DNA of 64,000 nt from Parabacteroides chongii (GTDB lineage: Bacteria > Bacteroidota > Bacteroidia > Bacteroidales > Tannerellaceae): NCBI RefSeq assembly GCF_029581355.1, contig NZ_CP120849.1, forward strand, positions 5,364,501 to 5,428,500, read 5' to 3'. A model generated the notes under the pieces. That model ran no database searches. It was not told where the DNA came from and saw nothing but the letters and a program-made list of their open reading frames with translations. Shown piece after piece: positions 32,850 through 42,900 of the stretch (the stretch's first letter is position 1; the number at the start of each line of letters is the position of its first letter). Position numbers and translations under genes: made by a program.

Positions 32850-35162
32850 TTATTCTACACAAACCTCGTCTACAAACAAGAAAGCAGCAGCTCCCGGCCA
32901 CATATGCCATGCAGGAAGTTTCGGAGTCACCTTTGCCACCATACGTACATAACGAGATTCCGTTTCCGGAAAACTTAGTGAATAAGGATAAATACCATCT
33001 TTATCATCTTTGTTCAGTATCGGATAAGACCGGGAAGCAACAGTATGAAAATCCGTACCATTATCGGAAAGCCGGATTTCAAATCCGACAGGGCCCATCA
33101 CTGCCGCCCCTTTGGATATATTCGCAGTAAACGATACGATCCTGACCGGAGTCTTTTCCTTCAGATCAATTATCAAGTCCATATCCGTAAGAAAACCGAG
33201 CCAGCGTCCAGTATTATAATTCGTATTTCCTGTGAGACCATCAATCAAAGTAGAGACTCCACTAAACGTATAGTTAGAATGAGGAGGGGTTACTAATCGA
33301 CAAGGCTTAAATGTAGCTTTATTTACCCGGATAGTTTCAGAAAACAGTTCGCTTGTATCCTTATCCAAAATGACCCGCGCTTGCAAAACCGCATCTTTAT
33401 CGATTCGGACAGGTTCTGTATAGAGAGACGAATGTGTATCCGGTATACTTCCATCCATCGTATAATAAACCGGACGATTCCCTATGGTAGACAGTGAAAC
33501 TGCTAAATTACCCTTTACCGTATCCGGATCAAATGATTCCGTTATTTGAAAAACATGTTTCGAATAGACATAACCTTTCTGATCATACAACTTGATCAGA
33601 CGATAAAGTCTTGTCATAAAATCATCAAAATCATGTGTTTCAGGAGCAGACCATGCTAACTCACTCAAAGCGGCAATACGGGGAAGAATCAGATACTCTG
33701 CCCGTTCCGGCTTTTCAATACGTTCCGACCAAAGGCAACCTTGAACACCGATAATATGCTTCTGCACATCTGCCGGCAATGAATCCGGAGTAGGGTCGAA
33801 ATCATAGACTCGTTTGACACCACGATTTCCGCCAAGTTCCAGCAGTTGCTTACTACTAAAATAAAGGATTCCGGCTGGTGTCATAATCACATCATGATGT
33901 TGTTGTGCCGCTTTAATTCCATTTTCCGTGCCACGCCATGACATGACAGTTGCATTCGGGGCAAGACCACCTTCCAATATTTCATCCCAACCGATTATCC
34001 GGCGACCTTTGCTGTTCACAAACTCTTCGATACGGGTCATGAAATAGCTTTGTAGCTTATCTTCCACTTTATGTTCTTTCGTTTCTTTCCAGCCCATCTT
34101 ACGAATTAACTGCTGGCATTTAGGACAAACACTCCAGCGGTCTCGGGGACATTCATCACCACCAACATGGATATAATGTGACGGGAACAGGTCAATAATT
34201 TCCGATAAAACATCCTCCGCAAAATGAAGAGACTGTTCATTTCCAATACATAAAACGTCTTTATGAACACCATACGTCGTAGCGACCTCGTACGGTCCTC
34301 CTGTACACCCTAGTTCCGGATAAGCTGCCAGTGCTGATGTTATATGGCCCGGCAAATCAATTTCCGGAATAACCGTTATATAACGGTCTGCTGCATATTT
34401 TACAATCTCACGAACTTCATCCTGTGTATAAAACCCACCGTAAGGAGTTCCGTCAAACTTACCGGAACCATCGTTCAGTAGCGACTCTTTACGCAGTGAA
34501 CCGATCTCCGTCAGGCGGGGATATTTCTTAATCTCAATCCGCCATCCCTGATCTTCCGTCAAATGCCAGTGAAAGGTATTAAAGTTATGTAAAGCCAAAA
34601 TATCAATATATTGTTTGATAAAATCTGTTGAAAAAAAATGCCGTCCTACATCCAGGTGCATCCCTCTGTATGGAAACCGGGGACGATCTTTTATCTGAAC
34701 TGCCGGAAGAATTATTTTTTTATTCCCAACTTCTGACACTAACGATTTACGCAGGGTTTGTATTCCATAAAAAAGTCCGGCTTCACTTTTAGCTGTAATG
34801 GAAACTGTTTTATCATTCACTTCTAACCAATAAGCTTCCGGAGAGTTTTCAGAAATATCCTCTAACAACAGATTTATTCCGTTAGAAAATACTGCTCCTT
34901 CCACTATTTCCGGTTGAAATCCAGTTGCCTCTTTTATATATCCGGAAAGGAAAGAAGCCAACTGTTTCGCTTTTTCATTACCAGTGAAATATCCGATACG
35001 CGTTGTTCCGGAAAGAATGAATGAGGAAGTTCCGGCTTCTTCTATTTTTACCGGTTGAGGTATGACATGATAATCAGCCGACAGTTTTTTATCACCGTTT
35101 GTACATGACAAAAACAAAACTGCCAGCATTACTGCTACTATCTGTTTGAATGTTCTTTTCAT
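32850..35162 (-). CDS. GH20 beta-N-acetylhexosaminidase
   Basis: The 770-residue lipoprotein (lipobox FLSCTN, Cys20) has an N-terminal GH20b domain (about 30-155), the catalytic GH20 barrel (about 160-500) with the Asp-Glu pair in HVGGDECPRDRW and the FHWHLTEDQGWRIEIK motif, a C-terminal FN3-like hexosaminidase domain (about 550-605, MDGSIPDTHSSLYTEP) and a final F5/8-type carbohydrate-binding domain (about 620-770). It removes terminal GlcNAc or GalNAc by substrate-assisted catalysis. It starts 5 bp after the GH3 stop, so the two are cotranscribed. The pair points to a hexosamine-containing glycan, probably of host origin. Confidence 0.95.
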   Translation of the reverse strand: MKRTFKQIVAVMLAVLFLSCTNGDKKLSADYHVIPQPVKIEEAGTSSFILSGTTRIGYFTGNEKAKQLASFLSGYIKEATGFQPEIVEGAVFSNGINLLLEDISENSPEAYWLEVNDKTVSITAKSEAGLFYGIQTLRKSLVSEVGNKKIILPAVQIKDRPRFPYRGMHLDVGRHFFSTDFIKQYIDILALHNFNTFHWHLTEDQGWRIEIKKYPRLTEIGSLRKESLLNDGSGKFDGTPYGGFYTQDEVREIVKYAADRYITVIPEIDLPGHITSALAAYPELGCTGGPYEVATTYGVHKDVLCIGNEQSLHFAEDVLSEIIDLFPSHYIHVGGDECPRDRWSVCPKCQQLIRKMGWKETKEHKVEDKLQSYFMTRIEEFVNSKGRRIIGWDEILEGGLAPNATVMSWRGTENGIKAAQQHHDVIMTPAGILYFSSKQLLELGGNRGVKRVYDFDPTPDSLPADVQKHIIGVQGCLWSERIEKPERAEYLILPRIAALSELAWSAPETHDFDDFMTRLYRLIKLYDQKGYVYSKHVFQITESFDPDTVKGNLAVSLSTIGNRPVYYTMDGSIPDTHSSLYTEPVRIDKDAVLQARVILDKDTSELFSETIRVNKATFKPCRLVTPPHSNYTFSGVSTLIDGLTGNTNYNTGRWLGFLTDMDLIIDLKEKTPVRIVSFTANISKGAAVMGPVGFEIRLSDNGTDFHTVASRSYPILNKDDKDGIYPYSLSFPETESRYVRMVAKVTPKLPAWHMWPGAAAFLFVDEVCVE

Positions 35163-35167
35163 TGTAC

Positions 35168-37870
35168 TTATAATTTAGCTTGTGAAGAACGGAAAACAGT
35201 TCCCAGATTTATTTTTGATTGTTGACGGATAGTTCCTTTCAAACGGATATCTTTGCAGGAGCGTCCTATCATAATACGAAAATCGCCGGGTTCTACTACA
35301 CGGTTTAAATCTTTATCCAACATCGACAGGTCTTCTTCTGTTATCAGAAAGCTCACTTTCCGGGCTTCGTTCGGAGCCAACGACACCGGTTTAAAATGGA
35401 TCAACCGGGTAATAGGCTGTGTGACAGAGACAACTTTATCAAGTAAATAAAGCTGTACGACTTCATTTGCCGGATACTTTCCCGTATTCTTTACCCAAAA
35501 TGAGACTGTATAAGAAGAGGTATTCCCCGGAGCAGGTTCTATATTTAGATCTTTGTAATCAAATTCCGAATAACTCAATCCGTAGCCAAACGGAAATAAA
35601 GGTTCTCCTGTCAAATTCAGATAATCATCGCTGCGCCCAGTCGGTTTATGGCTATAGTTCAATGGCAGCTGGGCTTCATCGATAGGATATGTAATCGGAA
35701 GCTTTCCGGATGGATTATAATCGCCAAATAAGACATCGGCAACTGCATTTCCTCCTTCTTCACCTGGATACCAAGCATTTAATATGGACTGTACATTGTC
35801 TATCCATTCCGACATCACAACAGCGCTTCCTCCTATCAGTACAACAACTGTCGGCTTTCCGGTTGCAGCCACCCGATTGATCAATTCCTCCTGCCTTCCT
35901 GGTAAAGTCAGATAACCTCTATCGCGAAACTCTCCCTCTTCCAGACCGACCACCACAACCGCCACATCCGACTGACGAGCCGCCTGTACCGCACGTTCAA
36001 TACTATCATCTTCACTTTTAACTCCATAATCCCAAACCAAACGAATACGAGCATTACGAGTGTTCTCATAGAAACGGATCTTTATATCATAGACCTTTCC
36101 TTTTTCAAAACAGAATGGTACGAGAGAAGTTCCGAATGATGTTTTATAAGGTTTATCTATCAACTTGTTCCCGTCTATCCAAAGTTGGTAACCGTCATTG
36201 CCTTCCAGGCCGAATTGATACGTTCCGGAAACAGGTGACTGCATTTTTCCATTCCATTCGACAGAAAACCAGTCAACTGCCAAACAAGTATCCGGAGCAA
36301 AAAGCGTCCAGGAAAATTGGATCTGTTTATCAATCCGTTTCAGATCCGGTTGTCCGTCACAGGTTATATTATTAAAATAAGTTCCTTCCAATCCCGGTTT
36401 TCCATCCGAAGTGAAAAGAGAGCTACCTGGTACTGTTACGTAAGCAGGATTAACCCGTTTACACCCCATTTCACAAAAGATCTCTGTCTGATCGCCCAAT
36501 TTATTCTTCAATCCCTCCAATATACTAACTTTCTTTACTCCAGGACCACTGTATCCTCCTAAGCGTGCAGCGGTAGCATCCTCACCTATTAGTGCAATAC
36601 GACCGATCTGTTTGGATAAAGGCAATACCTGATCGTTGTTTTTCAGCAGGACCATCGATTTACAGGCAGCCTCACGAGTTAAAGCCCTGTGTTCTGCACA
36701 AGCATTCCACCGATCTGCTTCGGTTTCATCGGCATAAGGATGTTCGAATAGTCCCAGACGGAACTTAGCTTTCAATACTTGTCCGGCAGCCCGGTCGAGA
36801 GCCTCCTTTGTAACCCGACCATCCAAACAAGCCTGTAAAAAAGGAAGATGCTCATCATAAGTCGTCTGAAAAATAACATCCAGTCCACCATTAACAGCAT
36901 CAGCACCGGCCTCTGCAAAATTATTAACAGTATGATGTAATTTATGAATGATACCGACCGCATCGGCATCGGCTATTGTAAAGCCGTCAAAGCCCCACTC
37001 ACCCCGAAGTTTATCTATCAACAACCAGGGATTGGCCGTGCAGGGTGTTCCGTCCAGCATATTATAAGCAGTCATTACCGATTGTGAACCACCTTCCATA
37101 AAACAGGCTTTAAACGGTACGAAATGTGTTTCCTCCAAATAACGTTCGGTAAAATGGATTGGATTGCTGTCACGCCCGCCATCACCGGAATTGGCAACAA
37201 AATGCTTGGGAGTAGTTATCACACCCAATTCTTCAAAACTTTTCACAAAGTTTACCCCCATACAAGCCGATAAATAAGGATCTTCCCCATACGTCTCTTC
37301 CACACGTCCCCAACGTACATCCGTTGCCAGGTTGACAACTGGTGACAAAATCTGCCGAATACCACGTGTCTTTGTTTCCATAGCGATTGCATGAGATACT
37401 TTTTTCATTAAAGTAGTATCGAAACTGGCTGCCAACGCTATCGCCTGCGGGAAAGCAGTAGCTCCGCCACGCACCAATCCGTGTAAAGCCTCATCAAAAG
37501 CAATAATAGGAATTCCCAACCTGGTTTTTTCTACAAAAAAACGCTGAATTTCATTTATTTTCTTAACCGTCTCACGCGCTGTCAAAGTCGGATTATACTG
37601 TAAAAGTTGTTTCAGTTCAGGATTATCCGCCCCGACAGTCGACACCTGAAAACCAAAAATCCCATGGGAGAACTTTTCCTTTCCCAAATCCAGATCGCCC
37701 GGCATCATATAGATCTGCCAAAATTTTTCTTCAACCGTCATCCGATTTAACAAATCTTTCACCCGTTCTTCAACCGGCAATGTCGGATCCTTATAAGGCA
37801 AACGTTTTTCCGACTGGGTAAAGGAACACAGAAACAAAATCAAAATACAACAATAACCAAGTATTTTCAT
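35168..37870 (-). CDS. GH3 beta-glycosidase with PA14 domain
   Basis: The 900-residue exported protein (signal peptide about 1-18) has a GH3 N-terminal barrel (about 25-340) with the KHFVANSGDGGRD motif and the nucleophile Asp301 in GFTIADAD, a GH3 C-terminal domain split by a PA14 domain (about 485-620, GLEGTYFNN, GNDGYQLWIDG), and a fibronectin-III-like end (about 790-870). PA14 insertion at this place is common in beta-glucosidases and some beta-xylosidases and shapes the active-site entrance; the sugar specificity is not evident. It is the first gene of the GH3-GH20 unit and is divergent from the sigma factor, with a long inverted repeat in the spacer (37911-37955). Confidence 0.93.
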   Translation of the reverse strand: MKILGYCCILILFLCSFTQSEKRLPYKDPTLPVEERVKDLLNRMTVEEKFWQIYMMPGDLDLGKEKFSHGIFGFQVSTVGADNPELKQLLQYNPTLTARETVKKINEIQRFFVEKTRLGIPIIAFDEALHGLVRGGATAFPQAIALAASFDTTLMKKVSHAIAMETKTRGIRQILSPVVNLATDVRWGRVEETYGEDPYLSACMGVNFVKSFEELGVITTPKHFVANSGDGGRDSNPIHFTERYLEETHFVPFKACFMEGGSQSVMTAYNMLDGTPCTANPWLLIDKLRGEWGFDGFTIADADAVGIIHKLHHTVNNFAEAGADAVNGGLDVIFQTTYDEHLPFLQACLDGRVTKEALDRAAGQVLKAKFRLGLFEHPYADETEADRWNACAEHRALTREAACKSMVLLKNNDQVLPLSKQIGRIALIGEDATAARLGGYSGPGVKKVSILEGLKNKLGDQTEIFCEMGCKRVNPAYVTVPGSSLFTSDGKPGLEGTYFNNITCDGQPDLKRIDKQIQFSWTLFAPDTCLAVDWFSVEWNGKMQSPVSGTYQFGLEGNDGYQLWIDGNKLIDKPYKTSFGTSLVPFCFEKGKVYDIKIRFYENTRNARIRLVWDYGVKSEDDSIERAVQAARQSDVAVVVVGLEEGEFRDRGYLTLPGRQEELINRVAATGKPTVVVLIGGSAVVMSEWIDNVQSILNAWYPGEEGGNAVADVLFGDYNPSGKLPITYPIDEAQLPLNYSHKPTGRSDDYLNLTGEPLFPFGYGLSYSEFDYKDLNIEPAPGNTSSYTVSFWVKNTGKYPANEVVQLYLLDKVVSVTQPITRLIHFKPVSLAPNEARKVSFLITEEDLSMLDKDLNRVVEPGDFRIMIGRSCKDIRLKGTIRQQSKINLGTVFRSSQAKL

Positions 37871-37910
37871 ACATAATAATATAAGAGATGATTACACAAT
37901 AATAAACAAA

Positions 37911-37955
37911 AAGTGGTCGTGCACATATAGCTTAGTATATATGTCACAACCACTT
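37911..37955. repeat. Long inverted repeat between GH3 and ECF sigma genes
   Basis: Left arm 37911-37929 (AAGTGGTCGTGCACATATA) and right arm ending at 37955 (TATATGTCACAACCACTT) pair over about 17 of 19 bases with a short loop. An alternative partner for the inner TGCACAT (37920-37926) is ATGTGCA at 37958-37964, so two exclusive structures are possible. It lies 40 bp upstream of the GH3 ATG and 100 bp upstream of the sigma ATG. It may be a leader hairpin of the GH3 transcript or an operator. Confidence 0.7.
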
Positions 37956-38016
37956 CCATGTGCAATATTCAAAAAAAATAACGAATAAAACAAATGGAAA
38001 AGAAGAAAAAAAGGGA

Positions 38017-38024
38017 TATATTTG
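38017..38024 (+). promoter_or_regulatory. -7 element for the ECF sigma gene
   Basis: TATATTTG 31 bp upstream of the ATG at 38056. No -33 TTG at the expected distance. Confidence 0.45.
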
Positions 38025-38055
38025 ACCTCTGAAAACGAGTCTAAAGGAATATTTG

Positions 38056-38673
38056 ATGAAAGACATCTCGCCAACAGAAAGAATCAAAAATGGAGATCGA
38101 AATGCTTTTGATGATCTTTATAAACAGCATTATTTTTCTGTCCGTTCATACGCCAGGTTATTGCTGGATGAAAGTGAAGCTGAGGATGTCGTTCAAGATG
38201 TCTTCTTCAATTTGTGGCTACATCGGGATACGTTGAATGAAACCCTTTCTTTACGTGGGTATTTGCTCCGTTCTACTTACAACACTGCCTTAAATATACT
38301 GAAACGCAAAGGTTTACTAGACAATTATAGTAATATATATAAACAAGAGATTGAAGAAATCGGATATCAGTACTATAATCCCGATACGAATGATACATTA
38401 CGGAATTTATATAATCAAGATCTCAGAATTGAATTGAATGCAGCTATTGAAAGCCTCCCACCCCGTTGTAGAGAAGCTTTCTCTTTAAGTTTCTTATATG
38501 ATATGTCTGCTAAAGAGATCAGTACAAAGTTAGGAGTATCCCAAAGCACCGTAGAAAATCATATCTACAACGCTCTTAAAATTCTCCGGACAAAACTGAA
38601 ATCCTATAAAGGAGGCTTACTGTTCATTCCGGTCTTGTTTAAAATTATAGAAATTATTTATAAAACGAATTAG
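38056..38673 (+). CDS. ECF sigma-70 factor (PUL 2 regulator)
   Basis: The 205-residue protein has sigma region 2 (about 15-90, with SEAEDVVQDVFFNLW, the -10 recognition helix) and region 4 (about 135-190, LPPRCREAFSLSFLYDMS and the HTH KEISTKLGVSQSTVENHIYN), and a hydrophobic C-terminal tail usual in Bacteroidetes members. It directs transcription of the SusCD genes when released by its anti-sigma factor. The frame also allows a TTG start one codon earlier; the ATG at 38056, preceded by AAAGGAAT, is preferred. A FecR-like anti-sigma gene follows 46 bp downstream. Confidence 0.93.
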   Translation: MKDISPTERIKNGDRNAFDDLYKQHYFSVRSYARLLLDESEAEDVVQDVFFNLWLHRDTLNETLSLRGYLLRSTYNTALNILKRKGLLDNYSNIYKQEIEEIGYQYYNPDTNDTLRNLYNQDLRIELNAAIESLPPRCREAFSLSFLYDMSAKEISTKLGVSQSTVENHIYNALKILRTKLKSYKGGLLFIPVLFKIIEIIYKTN

Positions 38674-38719
38674 GTATTTTTTCTTATAAAGTTGTATATA
38701 ACAATAAGAGAGTTAGCAA

Positions 38720-39688
38720 ATGGAAGAGGATATTATATACAGATATTTCACCTGTCAGACTACAGAAGAAGAGGATAAAGCTGTTTTGAACTGGATAAAG
38801 GCTTCAAAAGAGAATGAAGTTCTGTTCTTTGAATTAAAGACAATATGGCATACTTACTCCGAACAAAAAAAAGAAGATCCATGGTTTTTGAAGCATTCAT
38901 TGAACAATTTAAACCAGCGCATCGACAATGTGGAAAAACAAGCAAACAAGCGTCTATTCTCCAGGAAATATCTGTATCTATGGAGTAGTGCCGCCGCTAT
39001 CATAGCCATCTTCCTTATCTTCTCGGTTTTCTATACGATGAAACGACCAGTATCCTTGGCGATGCATACAATCACCAATGTCTTCACCGACTCAGTCATG
39101 CAAATAAAATTAACAGACGGCAGTACTGTCTGGCTAAATTCCGGAGCATCTCTAAGCTATCCTGATGAGTTTACAGCCGACACCAGATCTGTCAATCTGA
39201 AAGGAAATGCTTTCTTTGAAATAGCCAAAGACTCACTGCATCCTTTTATCGTTTCCACCGAACTATACCGTATCAAAGTACTGGGTACTATATTTAGCAT
39301 CAACACCAGCAATACAGAAGATATGGGGGAAGCGGTATTGCTGGAAGGATCCATCCAATTGGAAAAAGCCAACGGAGAAAATCTGGTTGTTCTTCAACCG
39401 GGCCAGCAAGTGTTATTTACCAACGACTATTCGTCTGTCAAAGTAAACAAAATAGATGCACGTCAGCATACCTTATGGCGATTCGGACTGGTTTGTCTCT
39501 CCGACGTCTCTTTAGATGAAATACTTTCCAGCCTGGAAGAGATCTATCATGTAAAAATACAGATGGACATCCATCAATTATCTGATCGCCGTTATAACTT
39601 CTCATTCAAACAAACAAACAGCCTGGAAGACGCGCTACGGCACCTGTTCTATCTCACTGGTGTGCAAGCGACTGTCCTATCCGAATAA
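38720..39688 (+). CDS. FecR-like anti-sigma factor (PUL 2)
   Basis: The 322-residue protein has a cytoplasmic N-terminal region (about 1-85) that should hold the sigma factor, one membrane helix (about 88-107, YLWSSAAAIIAIFLIFSVFY), a periplasmic FecR domain (about 120-215, LTDGSTVWLNSGASLSYP, VNLKGNAFFEIAKD, PFIVSTELYRIKVLGTIF) and a DUF4974 domain (about 250-318, LSDVSLDEILSSLEEIYHV). It senses the loaded state of the STN-domain SusC at 39984 and then lets go of the sigma factor. The order sigma, FecR, SusC, SusD is the standard trans-envelope signalling unit of the phylum. Confidence 0.94.
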   Translation: MEEDIIYRYFTCQTTEEEDKAVLNWIKASKENEVLFFELKTIWHTYSEQKKEDPWFLKHSLNNLNQRIDNVEKQANKRLFSRKYLYLWSSAAAIIAIFLIFSVFYTMKRPVSLAMHTITNVFTDSVMQIKLTDGSTVWLNSGASLSYPDEFTADTRSVNLKGNAFFEIAKDSLHPFIVSTELYRIKVLGTIFSINTSNTEDMGEAVLLEGSIQLEKANGENLVVLQPGQQVLFTNDYSSVKVNKIDARQHTLWRFGLVCLSDVSLDEILSSLEEIYHVKIQMDIHQLSDRRYNFSFKQTNSLEDALRHLFYLTGVQATVLSE

Positions 39689-39983
39689 AAAAATAATTTT
39701 CCTTTAGGTATTTCTTTAAACAAAATTGTATTTATAATGTAACGAGTGGTAAAAGCGTAATGCTAACGCCATTCCTACATAATAAATACACCCGTTCGCC
39801 ATATCATAAAGCGGGATTTCATGAGAACACGCATTATCAATATAATGTACTATAAATCAATTATGTTAAACTAAAAAGAGAAGCCTATGTGAAACACAAA
39901 AAAGAACCTCGGTTTTTTAACCCTGGACAGAAAAAGAGTAAATTGTTACCAGTTAATCTTAAGAAAACAAATAAAAAGAATGT
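39689..39983. other. Spacer between FecR and SusC genes
   Basis: These 295 bp have no gene. Small palindromes are seen (CATTATCAATATAATG near 39830) and A-rich stretches near the right end. A promoter recognised by the ECF sigma factor is expected here, but I cannot point to it with confidence because the consensus is not known to me. Confidence 0.5.
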
Positions 39984-42900
39984 ATGAAAAGAAAAAGTAA
40001 AAACTTTATTGCAGTCAAAAGCCTCTGCATAGGACTTTCCTTATGCTGTATGGCAAGCGGAGCGCAAGCTGCATCTAACAGCGCATTTGAAAAGAAGTTT
40101 GATGTTCAGTTCTCTCTTAATCAAGTAACATTGAAGAATGTAGTAGATATGCTACAGGAGCAAACTGATATCGTATTCAGCTACGATCATGCGTTGGAAT
40201 CAATCAAAGTAAACAACGTATCAGTTAAAGCTAAAAATGAAAGTATTGAATCTATACTAAAACAAGCCCTGAAAAATACGGGCGTTAACTACAAAATAGA
40301 AAATCACATCGTTGTACTTTATGCCGCAAACACTTCCAAAAATAATGCAAGAACAAGTATAACACAACAAACCAAAAAAGTAACAGGTATAGTTAAAGAT
40401 GCAACCGGCGAACCTATCATCGGAGCTAATGTCATCGAGAAAGGAACGACTAACGGTGTCATGACCGGGCTGGACGGAGACTTCACACTGGAAGTACCAG
40501 CCAATGCCATACTGGAATTCAGTTATATCGGATACGCTCCAGTCAGTATTCCCGTCAACGGACAGACTATTTTTAATGTTATTCTAAAAGAGGACACACA
40601 GACTCTAGATGAAGTTGTCGTAACAGCTTTAGGTATCAAACGTCAGAAAAGAGCACTAGGTTACTCTACCACAACCGTAGGAGGTGATGACTTTACGGTT
40701 GCCCGTGATCCAAACCTGGGTAATGCCTTGTCCGGAAAAATTGCCGGTGTTACAGTTGCCGGAAACTCTACAGGTAGCGGTGGTAGTAGCCGTGTTGTTA
40801 TTCGTGGTAATGCTTCTTTAACAGGTAATAACCAGCCTTTGTATGTGGTGGATGGCGTACCTTTCGACAATTCGAATATGGGTAATGCCGGAACCTGGGG
40901 CGGTCTCGACCTCGGTGACGGTCTGTCAAACATCAACCCCGACGATATTGCAGATATTCAGGTTCTAAAAGGAGCTGCAGCGTCCGCATTATATGGTTAT
41001 CGCGGAGGTAATGGAGCTATTCTGATCACAACAAAATCCGGTCAGAAAGGAAAACCCGTTAGCATCGATTTCAACAACAACCTGACATTCAATACCATCT
41101 ATGACTACAGAGATTTCCAGAATGTATTCGGTCAAGGTTCGGAAGGACAACGTCCTCTAACTGCCGATGCAGCGAAAGCAACCGAAGTCTTGAGCTGGGG
41201 TGAACGTATGGATGGAGGCAAAGCAGTCAACTTTCTTGGAAGAGAATATGCTTATTCTCCGGTCGACAACTGGTCTAACTTCTATCGTACAGGCGTTAAT
41301 AATGCGACTTCGCTAGCTATCAGCGGTGCCGGTGATAAAATCACCTATCGTTTTGGCGTTTCCAATACGTACGAAAAAGGTATCCTTCCTAATGCCAGCA
41401 TCAGTCAGCAGGGTATCAACATGAATACCACTTATGATATCCTCAAAAACCTGCATTTGAGTGTAAATGCGAACTATGTATTTGAGAAAAACCAGGGCCG
41501 TTCCAACCTATCTGACGGAAATGGCAGTACCAACGCATCTTTGTTATATCGTGCCAACACATTCGATATTCGTTGGATGGAACGTGAAAACGAAGACTGT
41601 GACTGGGGTACAACGGCCAGTGGAAAAGAAATGATCGGCGGTACGAATGAATATTTCAATAACCCGTATTGGCTACAATACCGGAAAGTAAACACAACCA
41701 ATAAGAACCGTCTGACAGGTGGTATCACATTGAAATATGATATCTTTGACTGGTTATATGCTCAGGGAGGCATAACCCGTGACGGTTTTAGCTTTGAATT
41801 CAGAAATGTGCAGCCTTATGGTGCAGCAGCTGATGCTGCCGGTTATTTGCAAGAATATGAAAAAAACTATTCTGAAATGAACCTGAACTACCTGATCGGT
41901 TTTAATAAAGAATTCGGAGATTGGAATATAGGCGCAACTATCGGAGGTAACCGTCAGCGTAATATAACCAAACAGTGGGGTACTGACGGCAACATCAAGA
42001 GCTTCCTGGTTCCAGGATTCGAATCTGCCAACAACATCAGCAATCGTACCTATTTAAAAGACTATACGGAATATCGCGTTAATTCGGTTTATGCAACTGC
42101 CGATATCGGATGGAAGAATCAGGTATTCTTAAACCTGACCGGACGTAACGACTGGTTCTCCACATTGAACCCGGATGATAATCACTATTTCTATCCTTCT
42201 GTAAGTTTATCCTGGGTGTTCAGTGATACTTTTGAAATGCCGGAATGGTTTACTTTCGGTAAGGTACGTGCTTCTTATGCTTCTGCATCAAACGGAACAA
42301 ACCCTTATCAGAATTATCTGACCTACAAACTTCAGAACTATAAGATAAACGGTCAATCTGTAGCAACAGTCAATAACAGTACAGTTCCTAACAGTATGTT
42401 GAAACCGGTACGTATCTCAGAATGGGAAGCTGGTTTGAACTTATCGTTCCTTAATAATCGCCTGACTTTAGACGCTGCTTATTATGTGAAAAATACGAAA
42501 GATGATATTGCTCAGGTAACCACCAGTAATGCATCCGGTTTTTCATCTGCTATCCAAAATATCGGTGAGATCCAAAACAACGGTATAGAAATTATGGTGA
42601 ATGCCGTACCGGTACAAACCAGTAAATTCCAATGGAGCACAACTTTCAATATCGCTCATAACAATAGCGAAGTTAAATATCTTGGAGAAGGTGTAAGCAG
42701 TCTGAGTATTGATGGTGCGAGCGCACGAAGTGGAAATGTGACCGTTAAGAATATCGTAGGAATGCCTTATGGTGAACTAGTGGGTTTCAAATATTTGAGA
42801 GACGACAAAGGTAACATTGTATTCAAAGATGGTATTGCACAAGCAACTTCAAAAACAGAAAATTTGGGAAGTGGTGTTTATAACCTGACCGGAGGCTGGC

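Noticed and set aside
39689..39983. tRNA or structured RNA in the FecR-SusC spacer
   Set aside because: No T-loop, acceptor stem or strong stem was found; only short A/T palindromes.
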